Below, in pieces: positions 18,737 to 27,050 of a stretch of DNA of 64,000 bases. The translations under genes and the position numbers were made by a program. The stretch is from the NCBI RefSeq assembly GCF_004118975.1, contig NZ_CP035376.1, positions 1,364,001 through 1,428,000 of the forward strand, written 5' to 3'. The stretch comes from Luteimonas sp. YGD11-2. GTDB lineage: Bacteria; Pseudomonadota; Gammaproteobacteria; Xanthomonadales; Xanthomonadaceae. How positions within the stretch are numbered: the first letter of the stretch is position 1; every line of letters starts with the position of its first letter. Under the pieces are notes generated by a model. That model had not been told where the DNA came from, ran no database searches, and was given only the letters and a program-made list of their open reading frames with translations.

Positions 18737-21700
18737 ATGAGCACGCCAGCCAGCAACGCCCTCGACCAGACCCCCGCCGCCCAGCCCGACGCCACCCCGC
18801 TGCGCTTCGTCACCGCCGCCAGCCTGTTCGATGGCCACGACGCCGCCATCAACATCATGCGCCGGCTGATCCAGGGCCAGGGCGCCGAGGTCATCCACCT
18901 CGGCCACAACCGCTCGGTGGAGGACGTGGTGCGCGCCGCGCTGCAGGAAGACGCCGATGGCATCGCCCTGTCGAGCTACCAGGGCGGCCACGTCGAATAC
19001 ATGAAGTACATGGTCGACATGCTGCGCGAGCGCGGCGCCGGCCATATCCGCGTGGTCGGCGGCGGTGGCGGCACCATCACCCCGGAAGAGATCCGCGAAC
19101 TCGAGGCCTATGGCGTCGAGCGCATCTACCACCCCAACGACGGCATGAAGATGGGGCTGGTGGAGATGATCGAGGACGTGGTGAGCCGCGTCTCCAACGC
19201 GCGCAATGCACGCAGCGACGAGGCGCAGGCACTCGCCACCACCCGCCCGTCGCTGGACGACGAGATCGCCATCGGCCGCGTGCTCTCGGCCATCGAGGAT
19301 GGCGCGCACTCCGAAGCGGAGCTCGCCATGCTGCGCAAGCAGTGGGCCTCGCAGGGCCAGGCCGCGCCGGTCATCGGCATCACCGGCACCGGTGGTGCCG
19401 GCAAGTCGTCGGTCACCGATGAACTGCTGAACCGCTTCCTCGCCAGCTTCCCGCAGATGCGCATCGCCGTGGTCTCGGTGGACCCGACCCGCCGCCGCAC
19501 CGGTGGCGCGCTGCTGGGCGATCGCATCCGCATGAACTCGCTTAGATCCCACCGCGTGTACATGCGCTCGATGGCCACCCGCCGCCAGAACGTGGCCACC
19601 AACGCCGTGCTCAAGGACTGCGTCGGCTTCCTGAAGGGCCTGGGCTACGACCTGGTGATCGTGGAGACCGCCGGCATCGGCCAGTCGGACTCGGAGATCG
19701 TCGATCTCGTCGACTTCCCGATGTACGTGATGACCAGCGACTACGGCGCCGCCAGCCAGCTGGAGAAGATCGACATGATCGACTTCGCCGAGCTGATCGT
19801 GCTCAACAAGTACGACAAGCGCGGCGCCGAGGACGCCCTGCGCGACGTGCGCAAGCAGTGGAAACGCAACCGCGTGGCCTTCCAGATGGCCGACGAGGAC
19901 GTGCCGGTCTACCCGACCATCGCGTCGCAGTTCAACGACCCCGGCATCAGCTGGATGTTCGCCAACCTGTGCCGCCTTCTGCGCGAGAAGATCAACGCCG
20001 AAGCCCCCGGCTGCGATTTCCAGCCGCAGATCGACACCAGCCTCAAGGAACCGCGCGCCACCGTGCTGATCCCGGGCAGCCGTGTGCGTTACCTCGCCGA
20101 GATCGCCGAACAGGGCCGGGCGATCAACGCCTCCATCGAAAAGCAGGCCGAAGCCGCCGACCGCGCGCAGTCCTTCTGGCAGGCGCTGAAGGAACTCGAC
20201 GACCCGAAGCTGCCCAAGCAACTGGATCTCTACGACGGCGCAGATCTGCACCCCAGCGCGCAGAACACCCTTCTCCCGCCTGCGGGAGAAGGTGCCCGCA
20301 GGGCGGATGAGGGCGCCTTTGAACCCGACCGCACCCTGCTGACCCTGCGCCAGCGCTACAACGACGCCGTGCAGTCCCTCACCAGCGAGAACCTGCGCAA
20401 CCTGCGCGAATGGCCGGCGCGCCTGAAGTCGATCACCGACGAAGTCACCGAATACCAGGTGCGCGGCAAGGCCATCCGCGTCGAGAACTACCGCGAAAGC
20501 TTGAGCCACCAGAAGATCCCCAAGATCGCCGCGCCTTCCTACAAGAGCTGGGGCGAACTGCTGACCTTCCTCGGCAAGGAGAACCTGCCGGGCTACTACC
20601 CCTACACCGGCGGCGTGTACCCGTACCGCCGCACCGGCGAGGACCCGATCCGCATGTTCGCCGGCGAGGGCACGCCCGAGCGCACCAATCGCCGCTTCCA
20701 TTACCTCTCGGTCGGCCAGCCGGCCGCGCGCCTGTCCACCGCGTTCGACTCCGTCACCCTGTACGGCGAGGACCCGGCGCCGCGCCCGGACATCTACGGA
20801 AAGATCGGCAACTCCGGCGTCAACATCCCCACGCTGGATGACATGAAGAAGCTCTATTCCGGCTTCGACCTGTGCGCGCCCACCACCAGCGTGTCGATGA
20901 CCATCAACGGCCCGGCGCCGATCATCCTCGCGCTGTTCATGAACTGCGCCGTCGACCAGCAGATCGAGAAGTACCTCAAGTCCGATCCTGATCGCTGGTC
21001 AGAGGCGCAGAAGAGGATCGATGCGTTCTTCGAAGGCCGCGAGCGCCCGCGCTACCACGGCGAACTGCCGCCCACCAACGACGGCCTCGGCCTGGCGCTG
21101 CTGGGCATGACCGGCGACCAGCTGGTGGACGCCGAGACCTACGCGCGCATCAGGGCGGAAACGCTGGCCACCGTGCGCGGCACCGTGCAGGCCGACATCC
21201 TGAAAGAAGACCAGGCGCAGAACACCTGCATTTTCAGCACCGAATTCGCGCTGCGGATGATGGGCGACATCCAGCAGTTCTTCGTTGACAACCGGGTGCG
21301 CAACTTCTATTCGGTGTCGATAAGCGGCTACCACATTGCCGAAGCCGGGGCGAACCCGATCAGCCAGCTCGCCTTTACGCTTTCGAACGGCTTCACCATC
21401 GTCGAGTACTACCTGGCGCGCGGGATGAAGATCGACGACTTCGCGCCCAACCTGTCGTTCTTCTTCTCCAACGGCATGGACCCGGAATACACCGTCATCG
21501 GCCGCGTGGCCCGCCGCATCTGGGCGCGCGCCATGCGCGAGCGCTACGGCGCCAACGAGCGCAGCCAGATGATGAAGTACCACATCCAGACCAGCGGCCG
21601 CAGCCTGCACGCGCAGGAGATCCAGTTCAACGACATCCGCACCACGCTGCAGGCGCTGTACGCGCTGTTCGACAACTGCAACAGCCTGCACACCAACGCC

Positions 21701-22348
21701 TACGACGAAGCCATCACCACGCCCACCGAAGAGAGCGTGCGCCGTGCCGTGGCCATCCAGATGATCATCAACAAGGAGCTGGGGCTGAACTTCTGCGAGA
21801 ACCCCTGGCAGGGCAGCTTCATCGTCGACCAGCTGACCGACCTGGTGGAGGAAGCCGTGTACAAGGAGTTCGAGGCCATCAGCGAGCGCGGCGGCGTGCT
21901 GGGCGCCATGGACACCATGTACCAGCGCGGCAAGATCCAGGAAGAAAGCCTGTACTACGAACACAAGAAGCACGACGGCAGCCTGCCGCTGGTGGGCGTG
22001 AACACCTTCCTGCCTAAAGAACATGCAGGCGAAGTCGCTACCGAGATCGAACTGATCCGCTCAACGGAAGAGGAAAAGGGCCAGCAGATCGAGAACGTGC
22101 GCCTGTGGCAGCAATCCCGCAACGTGCTGGCGCCGGTGGGCGAGACCGAACACGCCCATGTGGTGGAAGACGATGCCGCCGCGGCCACCGAGCCGCACGA
22201 CGGCCACGGCCTGGGCTACCTGCAGAAGACCGCCCGCGAGCGCCGCAATGTGTTCGAGGCGCTGATGGAAGCGGTGAAGACGCACAGCCTGGGGCAGATC
22301 AGCCACGCGCTGTATGACGTGGGTGGGGAATATCGGCGGAATATGTAG
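18737..22348 (+). CDS. icmF: fused isobutyryl-CoA mutase with G-protein chaperone (IcmF)
   Basis: 1203 residues. Adenosylcobalamin-dependent isomerisation of isobutyryl-CoA and n-butyryl-CoA. Order: B12-binding domain with the lower-ligand motif [10 protein letters not shown] (His34), MeaB-like GTPase with P-loop GTGGAGKSS (217-225), linker, then the mutase barrel with [12 protein letters not shown]. Gln in [10 protein letters not shown] occupies the position that is Arg in methylmalonyl-CoA mutases, supporting isobutyryl-type specificity. Near the substrate pocket it reads GVYPYRR, where I recall Phe (GVFPF) in characterised IcmF. Residues about 511-528 of the linker are encoded by an inserted palindromic repeat. 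Start ATG 18737. Confidence 0.94.
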   Translation: MSTPASNALDQTPAAQPDATPLRFVTAASLFDGHDAAINIMRRLIQGQGAEVIHLGHNRSVEDVVRAALQEDADGIALSSYQGGHVEYMKYMVDMLRERGAGHIRVVGGGGGTITPEEIRELEAYGVERIYHPNDGMKMGLVEMIEDVVSRVSNARNARSDEAQALATTRPSLDDEIAIGRVLSAIEDGAHSEAELAMLRKQWASQGQAAPVIGITGTGGAGKSSVTDELLNRFLASFPQMRIAVVSVDPTRRRTGGALLGDRIRMNSLRSHRVYMRSMATRRQNVATNAVLKDCVGFLKGLGYDLVIVETAGIGQSDSEIVDLVDFPMYVMTSDYGAASQLEKIDMIDFAELIVLNKYDKRGAEDALRDVRKQWKRNRVAFQMADEDVPVYPTIASQFNDPGISWMFANLCRLLREKINAEAPGCDFQPQIDTSLKEPRATVLIPGSRVRYLAEIAEQGRAINASIEKQAEAADRAQSFWQALKELDDPKLPKQLDLYDGADLHPSAQNTLLPPAGEGARRADEGAFEPDRTLLTLRQRYNDAVQSLTSENLRNLREWPARLKSITDEVTEYQVRGKAIRVENYRESLSHQKIPKIAAPSYKSWGELLTFLGKENLPGYYPYTGGVYPYRRTGEDPIRMFAGEGTPERTNRRFHYLSVGQPAARLSTAFDSVTLYGEDPAPRPDIYGKIGNSGVNIPTLDDMKKLYSGFDLCAPTTSVSMTINGPAPIILALFMNCAVDQQIEKYLKSDPDRWSEAQKRIDAFFEGRERPRYHGELPPTNDGLGLALLGMTGDQLVDAETYARIRAETLATVRGTVQADILKEDQAQNTCIFSTEFALRMMGDIQQFFVDNRVRNFYSVSISGYHIAEAGANPISQLAFTLSNGFTIVEYYLARGMKIDDFAPNLSFFFSNGMDPEYTVIGRVARRIWARAMRERYGANERSQMMKYHIQTSGRSLHAQEIQFNDIRTTLQALYALFDNCNSLHTNAYDEAITTPTEESVRRAVAIQMIINKELGLNFCENPWQGSFIVDQLTDLVEEAVYKEFEAISERGGVLGAMDTMYQRGKIQEESLYYEHKKHDGSLPLVGVNTFLPKEHAGEVATEIELIRSTEEEKGQQIENVRLWQQSRNVLAPVGETEHAHVVEDDAAAATEPHDGHGLGYLQKTARERRNVFEALMEAVKTHSLGQISHALYDVGGEYRRNM
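20268..20317 (+). repeat. palindromic repeat, copy 3, inserted in frame within icmF
   Basis: Same element as at 11049-11098: CTTCTCCCGC/GCGGGAGAAG palindrome, then GCCCGC/AGGGC and GATGAGGGC. It is read in frame and adds [17 protein letters not shown] (about residues 511-527) between the GTPase and mutase parts without introducing a stop. Surrounding codons resume normal IcmF sequence ([20 protein letters not shown]). Confidence 0.8.
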
Positions 22349-22386
22349 AATCTAGTCAAGACGCATGATGCAAAGGGAGTTGCTTG

Positions 22387-23541
22387 ATGAAAAAACATAA
22401 CGCCGAAGCATTTCTTCGATCGCTGAGCGCCAAGCTGGCCCCACGCTCCCGGCACGTGTGCGTTTTTTTGGGTGCGGGTTCCTCAAGGGCCTGCGGACTG
22501 CCTGATATAGATCAGCTCAAGGCGCGTGTCTTAGAAAAGTTGGAGGCCCCACACAAGGAGCTTTTTTCAGCTCAGCTAGAGTGTAGAAATGTCGAAGAGG
22601 CGCTAAGTCGCGTCCGTCGAATCGCTGCGCTGCTGGAGGATGATCAGCAGATCGAGGGGCTGACTGCGCCGGCTGCGGAAGCGCTTGATCGCGCCGTCTG
22701 CGCGAAGATCGTTGCCGAGTTGGACGTATCACTCGCGAACCTAGTGCCCGCGCGCAATTTCGCCGTCTGGGCTGGTAGATCTAGATATTCGAGGCCAATT
22801 GAGGTTTTCACCGTCAACTATGACTTGCTCATCGAGTCGGCGTTCGATCGGCACAAGGTTGCCTATTTTGACGGTTTTTTGGGAAATCTTCGAGCCCAGT
22901 TTCAAAATGATTTAGTCGAGAGCGCGTGGGGAGCAGTTTCGGAAGCGATTCCGCATTTCTTTGTGCGGCTTTGGAAATTGCATGGTTCTGTGAACTGGGC
23001 GTGGGAGGGCAGCAAGAAAGTCGTTCGGATCGGTGCGCCAGTCGTTGAGGGGCAGCCCGCTGCTATATATCCCTCCGACATGAAGTACGAGGAGTCTCGA
23101 CGCGTACCCTTCCTTGTGCTTCAAGACAGATTTCGTCGCGCGCTCAATGAGCCTGAGACTTTTGTGATGGTTTGTGGATACTCATTCGGCGATGAGCATC
23201 TGAATGAGCTGATCTTTGACGCAGTCGAACGACATGAGCGTACTGAAATAGTCGCGTTCTGCTACGCGGAGATCCCTGACGTACTTAGTGAGAAAGCAGC
23301 TACCACGCCAAACCTGCAAGTGGTCGGACGCCAGGAGGCCATTTTGGGTGGGTTGCGGCTTGAATGGTCGTTCCCTGAGGATCAGGACAGCGAGTTTTGG
23401 GGCGAAGATAAACTTAATCTGCCTGATTTTACGATTTTTGCACGCTTTCTCGCGAAAAGTACTGGCAACATGAGTGAAAAGGACCCAACGCTGAAGGATC
23501 TTTTGGCCGCTGCGGTTGTGGCAGCTGAGTCAGGTGGCTGA
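22387..23541 (+). CDS. SIR2-like NAD-binding protein of a SIR2-HerA defence system
   Basis: 384 residues. SIR2-type Rossmann motifs: GAGSS (29-33), TVNYD with Asn144 and Asp146, catalytic-type His199 in WKLHGSVNW, and late GYSFGDEHLN. These are the hallmarks of SIR2_2 NADases found in antiphage systems. A HerA ATPase gene starts two bases downstream, the published SIR2-HerA pair that depletes NAD on infection. AAAGGGAG precedes the ATG; an in-frame TTG one codon upstream is the alternative. Codon use is visibly less GC-rich than icmF, suggesting horizontal acquisition. Confidence 0.9.
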   Translation: MKKHNAEAFLRSLSAKLAPRSRHVCVFLGAGSSRACGLPDIDQLKARVLEKLEAPHKELFSAQLECRNVEEALSRVRRIAALLEDDQQIEGLTAPAAEALDRAVCAKIVAELDVSLANLVPARNFAVWAGRSRYSRPIEVFTVNYDLLIESAFDRHKVAYFDGFLGNLRAQFQNDLVESAWGAVSEAIPHFFVRLWKLHGSVNWAWEGSKKVVRIGAPVVEGQPAAIYPSDMKYEESRRVPFLVLQDRFRRALNEPETFVMVCGYSFGDEHLNELIFDAVERHERTEIVAFCYAEIPDVLSEKAATTPNLQVVGRQEAILGGLRLEWSFPEDQDSEFWGEDKLNLPDFTIFARFLAKSTGNMSEKDPTLKDLLAAAVVAAESGG

Positions 23542-23543
23542 GC

Positions 23544-25301
23544 ATGAACTCACCGACTCAGATTGGGACGGTCAAGCACGTCCTTGGTTCCACCGTAACT
23601 GTTTCGCTCGATCCAAGTATGGCCGGTGTAGCACCTTTATATCGAGGAGAAGTATTGGGCGTCGGTCAAATTGGGTCGCTTGTACGTATTCCTCAGGGCG
23701 CGGTTGATCTGGTTGCTAGCGTGACCTTGGTGGGGATTGCCGAGCTTACGGGGCCGATCAAACCTGCAGAGCTGATTCAGACTGGCGAACGCTGGCTTCA
23801 GGTGCAATTGCTTGGCGAGATTGATCGAGTTTCTTCCGTGTTTAGACGTGGTGTGGGTTCGTATCCGGCGCTTGACGACCTTGTGCATTTCGCCACCGCA
23901 GACGACCTTCGCTGCATATTTCCTCCAGCAGACTCGAGCTCCGTCAGAGTCGGCTGCCTAGCGGCGAGCGAGGCACTACCGGTATCGATGAACTTAGAAA
24001 AGTTTGTAGTTAGGCATGCGGCGGTGGTTGGGTCGACCGGTTCTGGAAAAACGAGTGCGGTGGCTTCGATTCTGCAGAATATCGTCCGGGGTGGGTGGCG
24101 CGCCGCGAACATCGTTGTAATCGATCCTCATGGTGAGTATGCCCATGCGTTGGAAGAGCACGCCTCTGTAAGGAGTGTTCTTGGAGGGGGTGACAATAAA
24201 CTACGAGTGCCTTACTGGGCTTTGCCCTCGCTCGATGTGCTTCGTGTTTTCTGCGGCGCTACGGGGGGAGCAACGTTCGCGAATCGGTTCTCGGAGTTGG
24301 TAACTTTGGAGCGGAGGGCGTTCGTCGAAGCATGTGATTGGCTTGAAATGGAGGCTTCAGCTATTACATGCGACACGCCTGTTCCTTTTGATATAAAGAG
24401 GGTCTGGCATCGACTAGATTCAGAGAATCGGGAAACACGGATGGTTAAATCCGATCCGGCGACTGCGCAGATGATTGAGCCTGGCGATCCCGCAACGTTA
24501 ACATCCGCGGTTTTTGCGCCCTATGCCGCTGGGGGGGGAGCACCTCACCAATCTCCTACGTTCAACCTATACGGCACCATGCCGGCGTTGTTAAGACTGG
24601 GATTGCTGGATCCGCGGCTCGCTTTTTTTCTAGAGCCCACTGGCGATGGTGTCGATGCAGATCCACTGCTTGAGGTTGTGCAAGAGTGGGTCGGAAAGCT
24701 GCGTCCAATTTCGGTTCTGAATTTTAGTGGGGTTCCCCATGTGGCTGCCGATCTCGCGATCGGCGTAGTGTTGAACCTGCTGTTCGAGCTCTCTTTGAGG
24801 AGCACCAAGGGCGGCCAAGGGATTGGGCGTCCGTCGCCTGTGTTTATTGTGCTTGAAGAGGCACATCGCTACTTATCAGATACTGCCTGCGACATGACGA
24901 GGGCTTCCGTCAATAAGATTGCTAGAGAGGGCCGCAAGTATGGAATCGGCCTGCTACTTGTTACGCAGCGTCCGACTGAACTTCCGGATACTGCGTTGGC
25001 TCAGTGCGGAACGATAGTTGCTCTCAGACTGACCAATGCCGCAGATCAGGGGGCCATACGATCGGCGCTACCTGACAATGTGTCTGGCTTGGCTTCAGTG
25101 CTGCCGTCACTCAGAACCGGCGAGGCCGTGATAAGTGGAGAGGGTGTGATCCTCCCGTTGCGTGCGCTGTTGGATTTGCCGAGACCGATGCCGCTTGCGG
25201 AAGACCCCTCGTTAAAAGTCTGGAGAGATAGTCCTGCGTTAGTCAACGTCGAGTCGGCTATCGCAGCGTGGCGAGGTATCAAAACGGAGGGTTTAGGGTG
25301 A
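23544..25301 (+). CDS. HerA-type ATPase/translocase of a SIR2-HerA defence system
   Basis: 585 residues. An N-terminal HAS-barrel-like beta region (about 1-130) precedes the RecA-like core with Walker A GSTGSGKTS (163-171), an IDPHGEYAHAL segment, Walker B FIVLEEAHRYL and the downstream LLLVTQRPTELP, all typical of HerA/DUF87 proteins. HerA forms hexamers and, with SIR2 partners, assembles a large defence complex. It starts two bases after the SIR2 stop and its own stop overlaps the next gene's GTG. Base composition is atypical as in the preceding gene. Confidence 0.9.
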   Translation: MNSPTQIGTVKHVLGSTVTVSLDPSMAGVAPLYRGEVLGVGQIGSLVRIPQGAVDLVASVTLVGIAELTGPIKPAELIQTGERWLQVQLLGEIDRVSSVFRRGVGSYPALDDLVHFATADDLRCIFPPADSSSVRVGCLAASEALPVSMNLEKFVVRHAAVVGSTGSGKTSAVASILQNIVRGGWRAANIVVIDPHGEYAHALEEHASVRSVLGGGDNKLRVPYWALPSLDVLRVFCGATGGATFANRFSELVTLERRAFVEACDWLEMEASAITCDTPVPFDIKRVWHRLDSENRETRMVKSDPATAQMIEPGDPATLTSAVFAPYAAGGGAPHQSPTFNLYGTMPALLRLGLLDPRLAFFLEPTGDGVDADPLLEVVQEWVGKLRPISVLNFSGVPHVAADLAIGVVLNLLFELSLRSTKGGQGIGRPSPVFIVLEEAHRYLSDTACDMTRASVNKIAREGRKYGIGLLLVTQRPTELPDTALAQCGTIVALRLTNAADQGAIRSALPDNVSGLASVLPSLRTGEAVISGEGVILPLRALLDLPRPMPLAEDPSLKVWRDSPALVNVESAIAAWRGIKTEGLG

Positions 25302-25519
25302 TTGAATGGATTGCTGTGGAAGGGTCTAGTTGGGTCGCTGCTGAAGCATATGTGCCTGAAGAAGAAGCCATCTTGGTTAAGTTTGCTGATGGTGGCGCTT
25401 GGAAATATCTCGCTTGCCCGCCGCACGTGTGGGCGGAGTTTACTGCCCCCGGGCAGTCACGGGGGCAGTACATTCATAAGGTTCTCAAGGTGAAGCCTGG
25501 AGGGAAGTTCATCGAGTAG
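25298..25519 (+). CDS. KTSC-like small protein, third gene of the SIR2-HerA operon
   Basis: 73 residues. GTG start at 25298 overlaps the HerA stop by four bases (GTGA), with AACGGAGGG upstream. The sequence AILVKFADGGAWKYLACPPHVW and SRGQYIHKVL fits the KTSC domain pattern (beta strands followed by an SxGxY...I helix), a small domain of unclear role often seen in phage-related and defence contexts. The tight coupling suggests a functional subunit or regulator of the SIR2-HerA complex; that is inference. An in-frame upstream GTG at 25268 would lie inside herA. Confidence 0.75.
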   Translation: MIEWIAVEGSSWVAAEAYVPEEEAILVKFADGGAWKYLACPPHVWAEFTAPGQSRGQYIHKVLKVKPGGKFIE

Positions 25520-25558
25520 GTAAGAGCGGAATAAAGGCCTGGAAGACTGACGAGCGAC

Positions 25559-25582
25559 AAATGGGGTCAGGTTCAATTGACT
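25559..25582. other. short motif resembling REP/RAYT-flanking sequence
   Basis: The stretch around AATGGGGTCAGGTTCAATT resembles a motif I recall flanking REP-associated transposase genes in Xanthomonadaceae. It stands alone here with no transposase nearby, between the SIR2-HerA operon and the nuclease gene. It may be a scar of a mobile-element event at an island module boundary. Confidence 0.35.
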
Positions 25583-25637
25583 AGGATGACGCCGTCGCGG
25601 CGAAGCACGGCAGCGTAGGTCCGTCAGGGGGGACGGC

Positions 25638-26573
25638 ATGCGATATGGACTGAAAGGGGTCTCGCGTCGGCGTGATGACGTATTGACGCGAGTGCGGTGG
25701 GATCGGCTTGAGCATCTGCTCGCCGATTGGTACCGCGATGCGGGTTATGCGGTTGAGCATGTGGGCACGGGCGCCACGTCCTCTGCGTTCGACGGCGGCA
25801 TCGATCTCAAGCTGCGGCGCGGCGACGAGTACCTGCTGGTGCAGGTGAAGCACTGGAACGCCTACAAGGTTCCGCACAACGACGTGCATCAGTTGATCGG
25901 GCTGATGGTCAACGAAGGTGCGAGCGGAGCGATCCTTGCGACGAGCGGCGAGTTCACCCGCGCTGCTATCGAAGCGGCGACACGACACGGCCATGTGCGG
26001 CTGATCGATGGCGATGAGCTGCGCACGATGCTGGGCCGCTTGCCCGAGGCGGGTGGCAACGCGGTCGCCGGCTCAAGGGGTGAGCGGATCGCCGCCGCAG
26101 TGGGCGAGCACCTCCTGCATTCCGCGATGGATCGCTTGGTCCCGGGAACGCGACGCCGAGGGAGTGATGGCATCAAGGTCACGCTGGGCCTGATGGCCGC
26201 GAAGGCTGTCTTCTCTCTCATCGTGCTGGCAGGTGCTTTCTTCCTGCTCAGGTCGGCGATCGAATCCTTCACGACAGGCGTGACACAAGCGGCCGGCTCA
26301 CCGCGCCCCAGCGTTCCGTCTACGGGATCAAACGTTCCGCTATCCCCACAGCGGGCGGTAACGGTCGCCGGGCCACGCCCGACGGATGCTGCCCACACCG
26401 GCCCCGCCTCCAACCCCTGCCACGAAGTGATCGATCACTTCTCCGGCACCTATATCGACCGTTGCGCGAAGAACGCGCCGCGCAGACCTCTCTCCGAGGC
26501 GGAGGCGCGCGGGGCGCGCCGCAAGGCGGATGCGGCGATCGAGCTTCTGCGGGATTCCACGCCGGAGATGTAA
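25638..26573 (+). CDS. membrane-anchored Mrr-type restriction endonuclease-like protein
   Basis: 311 residues. An N-terminal PD-(D/E)xK nuclease fold of the Mrr type: Glu25 in the first helix, DGGID (Asp52-Asp56), and QVK (Gln69-Lys71) in LLVQVKHW. Then come a helix-rich region and one transmembrane segment (AKAVFSLIVLAGAFFLL, near residue 190). The C-terminus is Pro/Ser-rich with two Cys. Mrr-like enzymes cut foreign or modified DNA; tethering to the membrane suggests attack at DNA entry, which is inference. The gene after it encodes a small membrane protein. GC content returns to that of the host. Confidence 0.8.
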   Translation: MRYGLKGVSRRRDDVLTRVRWDRLEHLLADWYRDAGYAVEHVGTGATSSAFDGGIDLKLRRGDEYLLVQVKHWNAYKVPHNDVHQLIGLMVNEGASGAILATSGEFTRAAIEAATRHGHVRLIDGDELRTMLGRLPEAGGNAVAGSRGERIAAAVGEHLLHSAMDRLVPGTRRRGSDGIKVTLGLMAAKAVFSLIVLAGAFFLLRSAIESFTTGVTQAAGSPRPSVPSTGSNVPLSPQRAVTVAGPRPTDAAHTGPASNPCHEVIDHFSGTYIDRCAKNAPRRPLSEAEARGARRKADAAIELLRDSTPEM

Positions 26574-26625
26574 GGCCAGACACCACACGGCGTTTGCCGA
26601 TATCCACATCGAACAGGGGAAAAAG

Positions 26626-26949
26626 ATGAGTACACCATTAGATCAGGGCGCCACTCCGGCACCATCCATCGCGAAGCAGGGCGCCATCGGCGCGTTCTTC
26701 GACACGGTTCTCGGCGTCATCATGGTCACGTTGCTGGCTGCCGGCCTGATCGCGCTGACATTGACGTGGCGTTCCAGTGACCTTGAGTTCCTGGGCGACA
26801 ACGAAGTAAAGGTCACCAAAGCCACCTGGTGGGGACTGATGGAAACAGTGACCAGGCTTGAGGTCTCGCCGCAGGGCGGTTGGATGGTGATCGGCGACGA
26901 TGGTGTACGGGTTCCACTCCGGAACCGCGCGATGCGGTTGGAAGAGTGA
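26626..26949 (+). CDS. small membrane protein, hypothetical
   Basis: 107 residues from ATG 26626, preceded by AGGGGAAAAAG. One strong transmembrane helix (TVLGVIMVTLLAAGLIALTLTW) follows a Thr/Ala-rich N-terminus. A C-terminal beta-like domain (VSPQGGWMVIGDDGVRVPLR) follows it. No family recognised. It lies 52 bp after the membrane-tethered nuclease gene in the same direction, so the two may form a pair at the inner membrane. Upstream in-frame ATG at 26530 would overlap the nuclease gene and is rejected. Confidence 0.65.
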   Translation: MSTPLDQGATPAPSIAKQGAIGAFFDTVLGVIMVTLLAAGLIALTLTWRSSDLEFLGDNEVKVTKATWWGLMETVTRLEVSPQGGWMVIGDDGVRVPLRNRAMRLEE

Positions 26950-27050
26950 TTGAAAGGGCGATGCGGGGGCGACTCAAGCACCAATGGTACCCTCGATTGC
27001 GCTGTGGCGAATTCCCGGGTTGATAGATTCTGAGTATAAGGGGGTAGATT

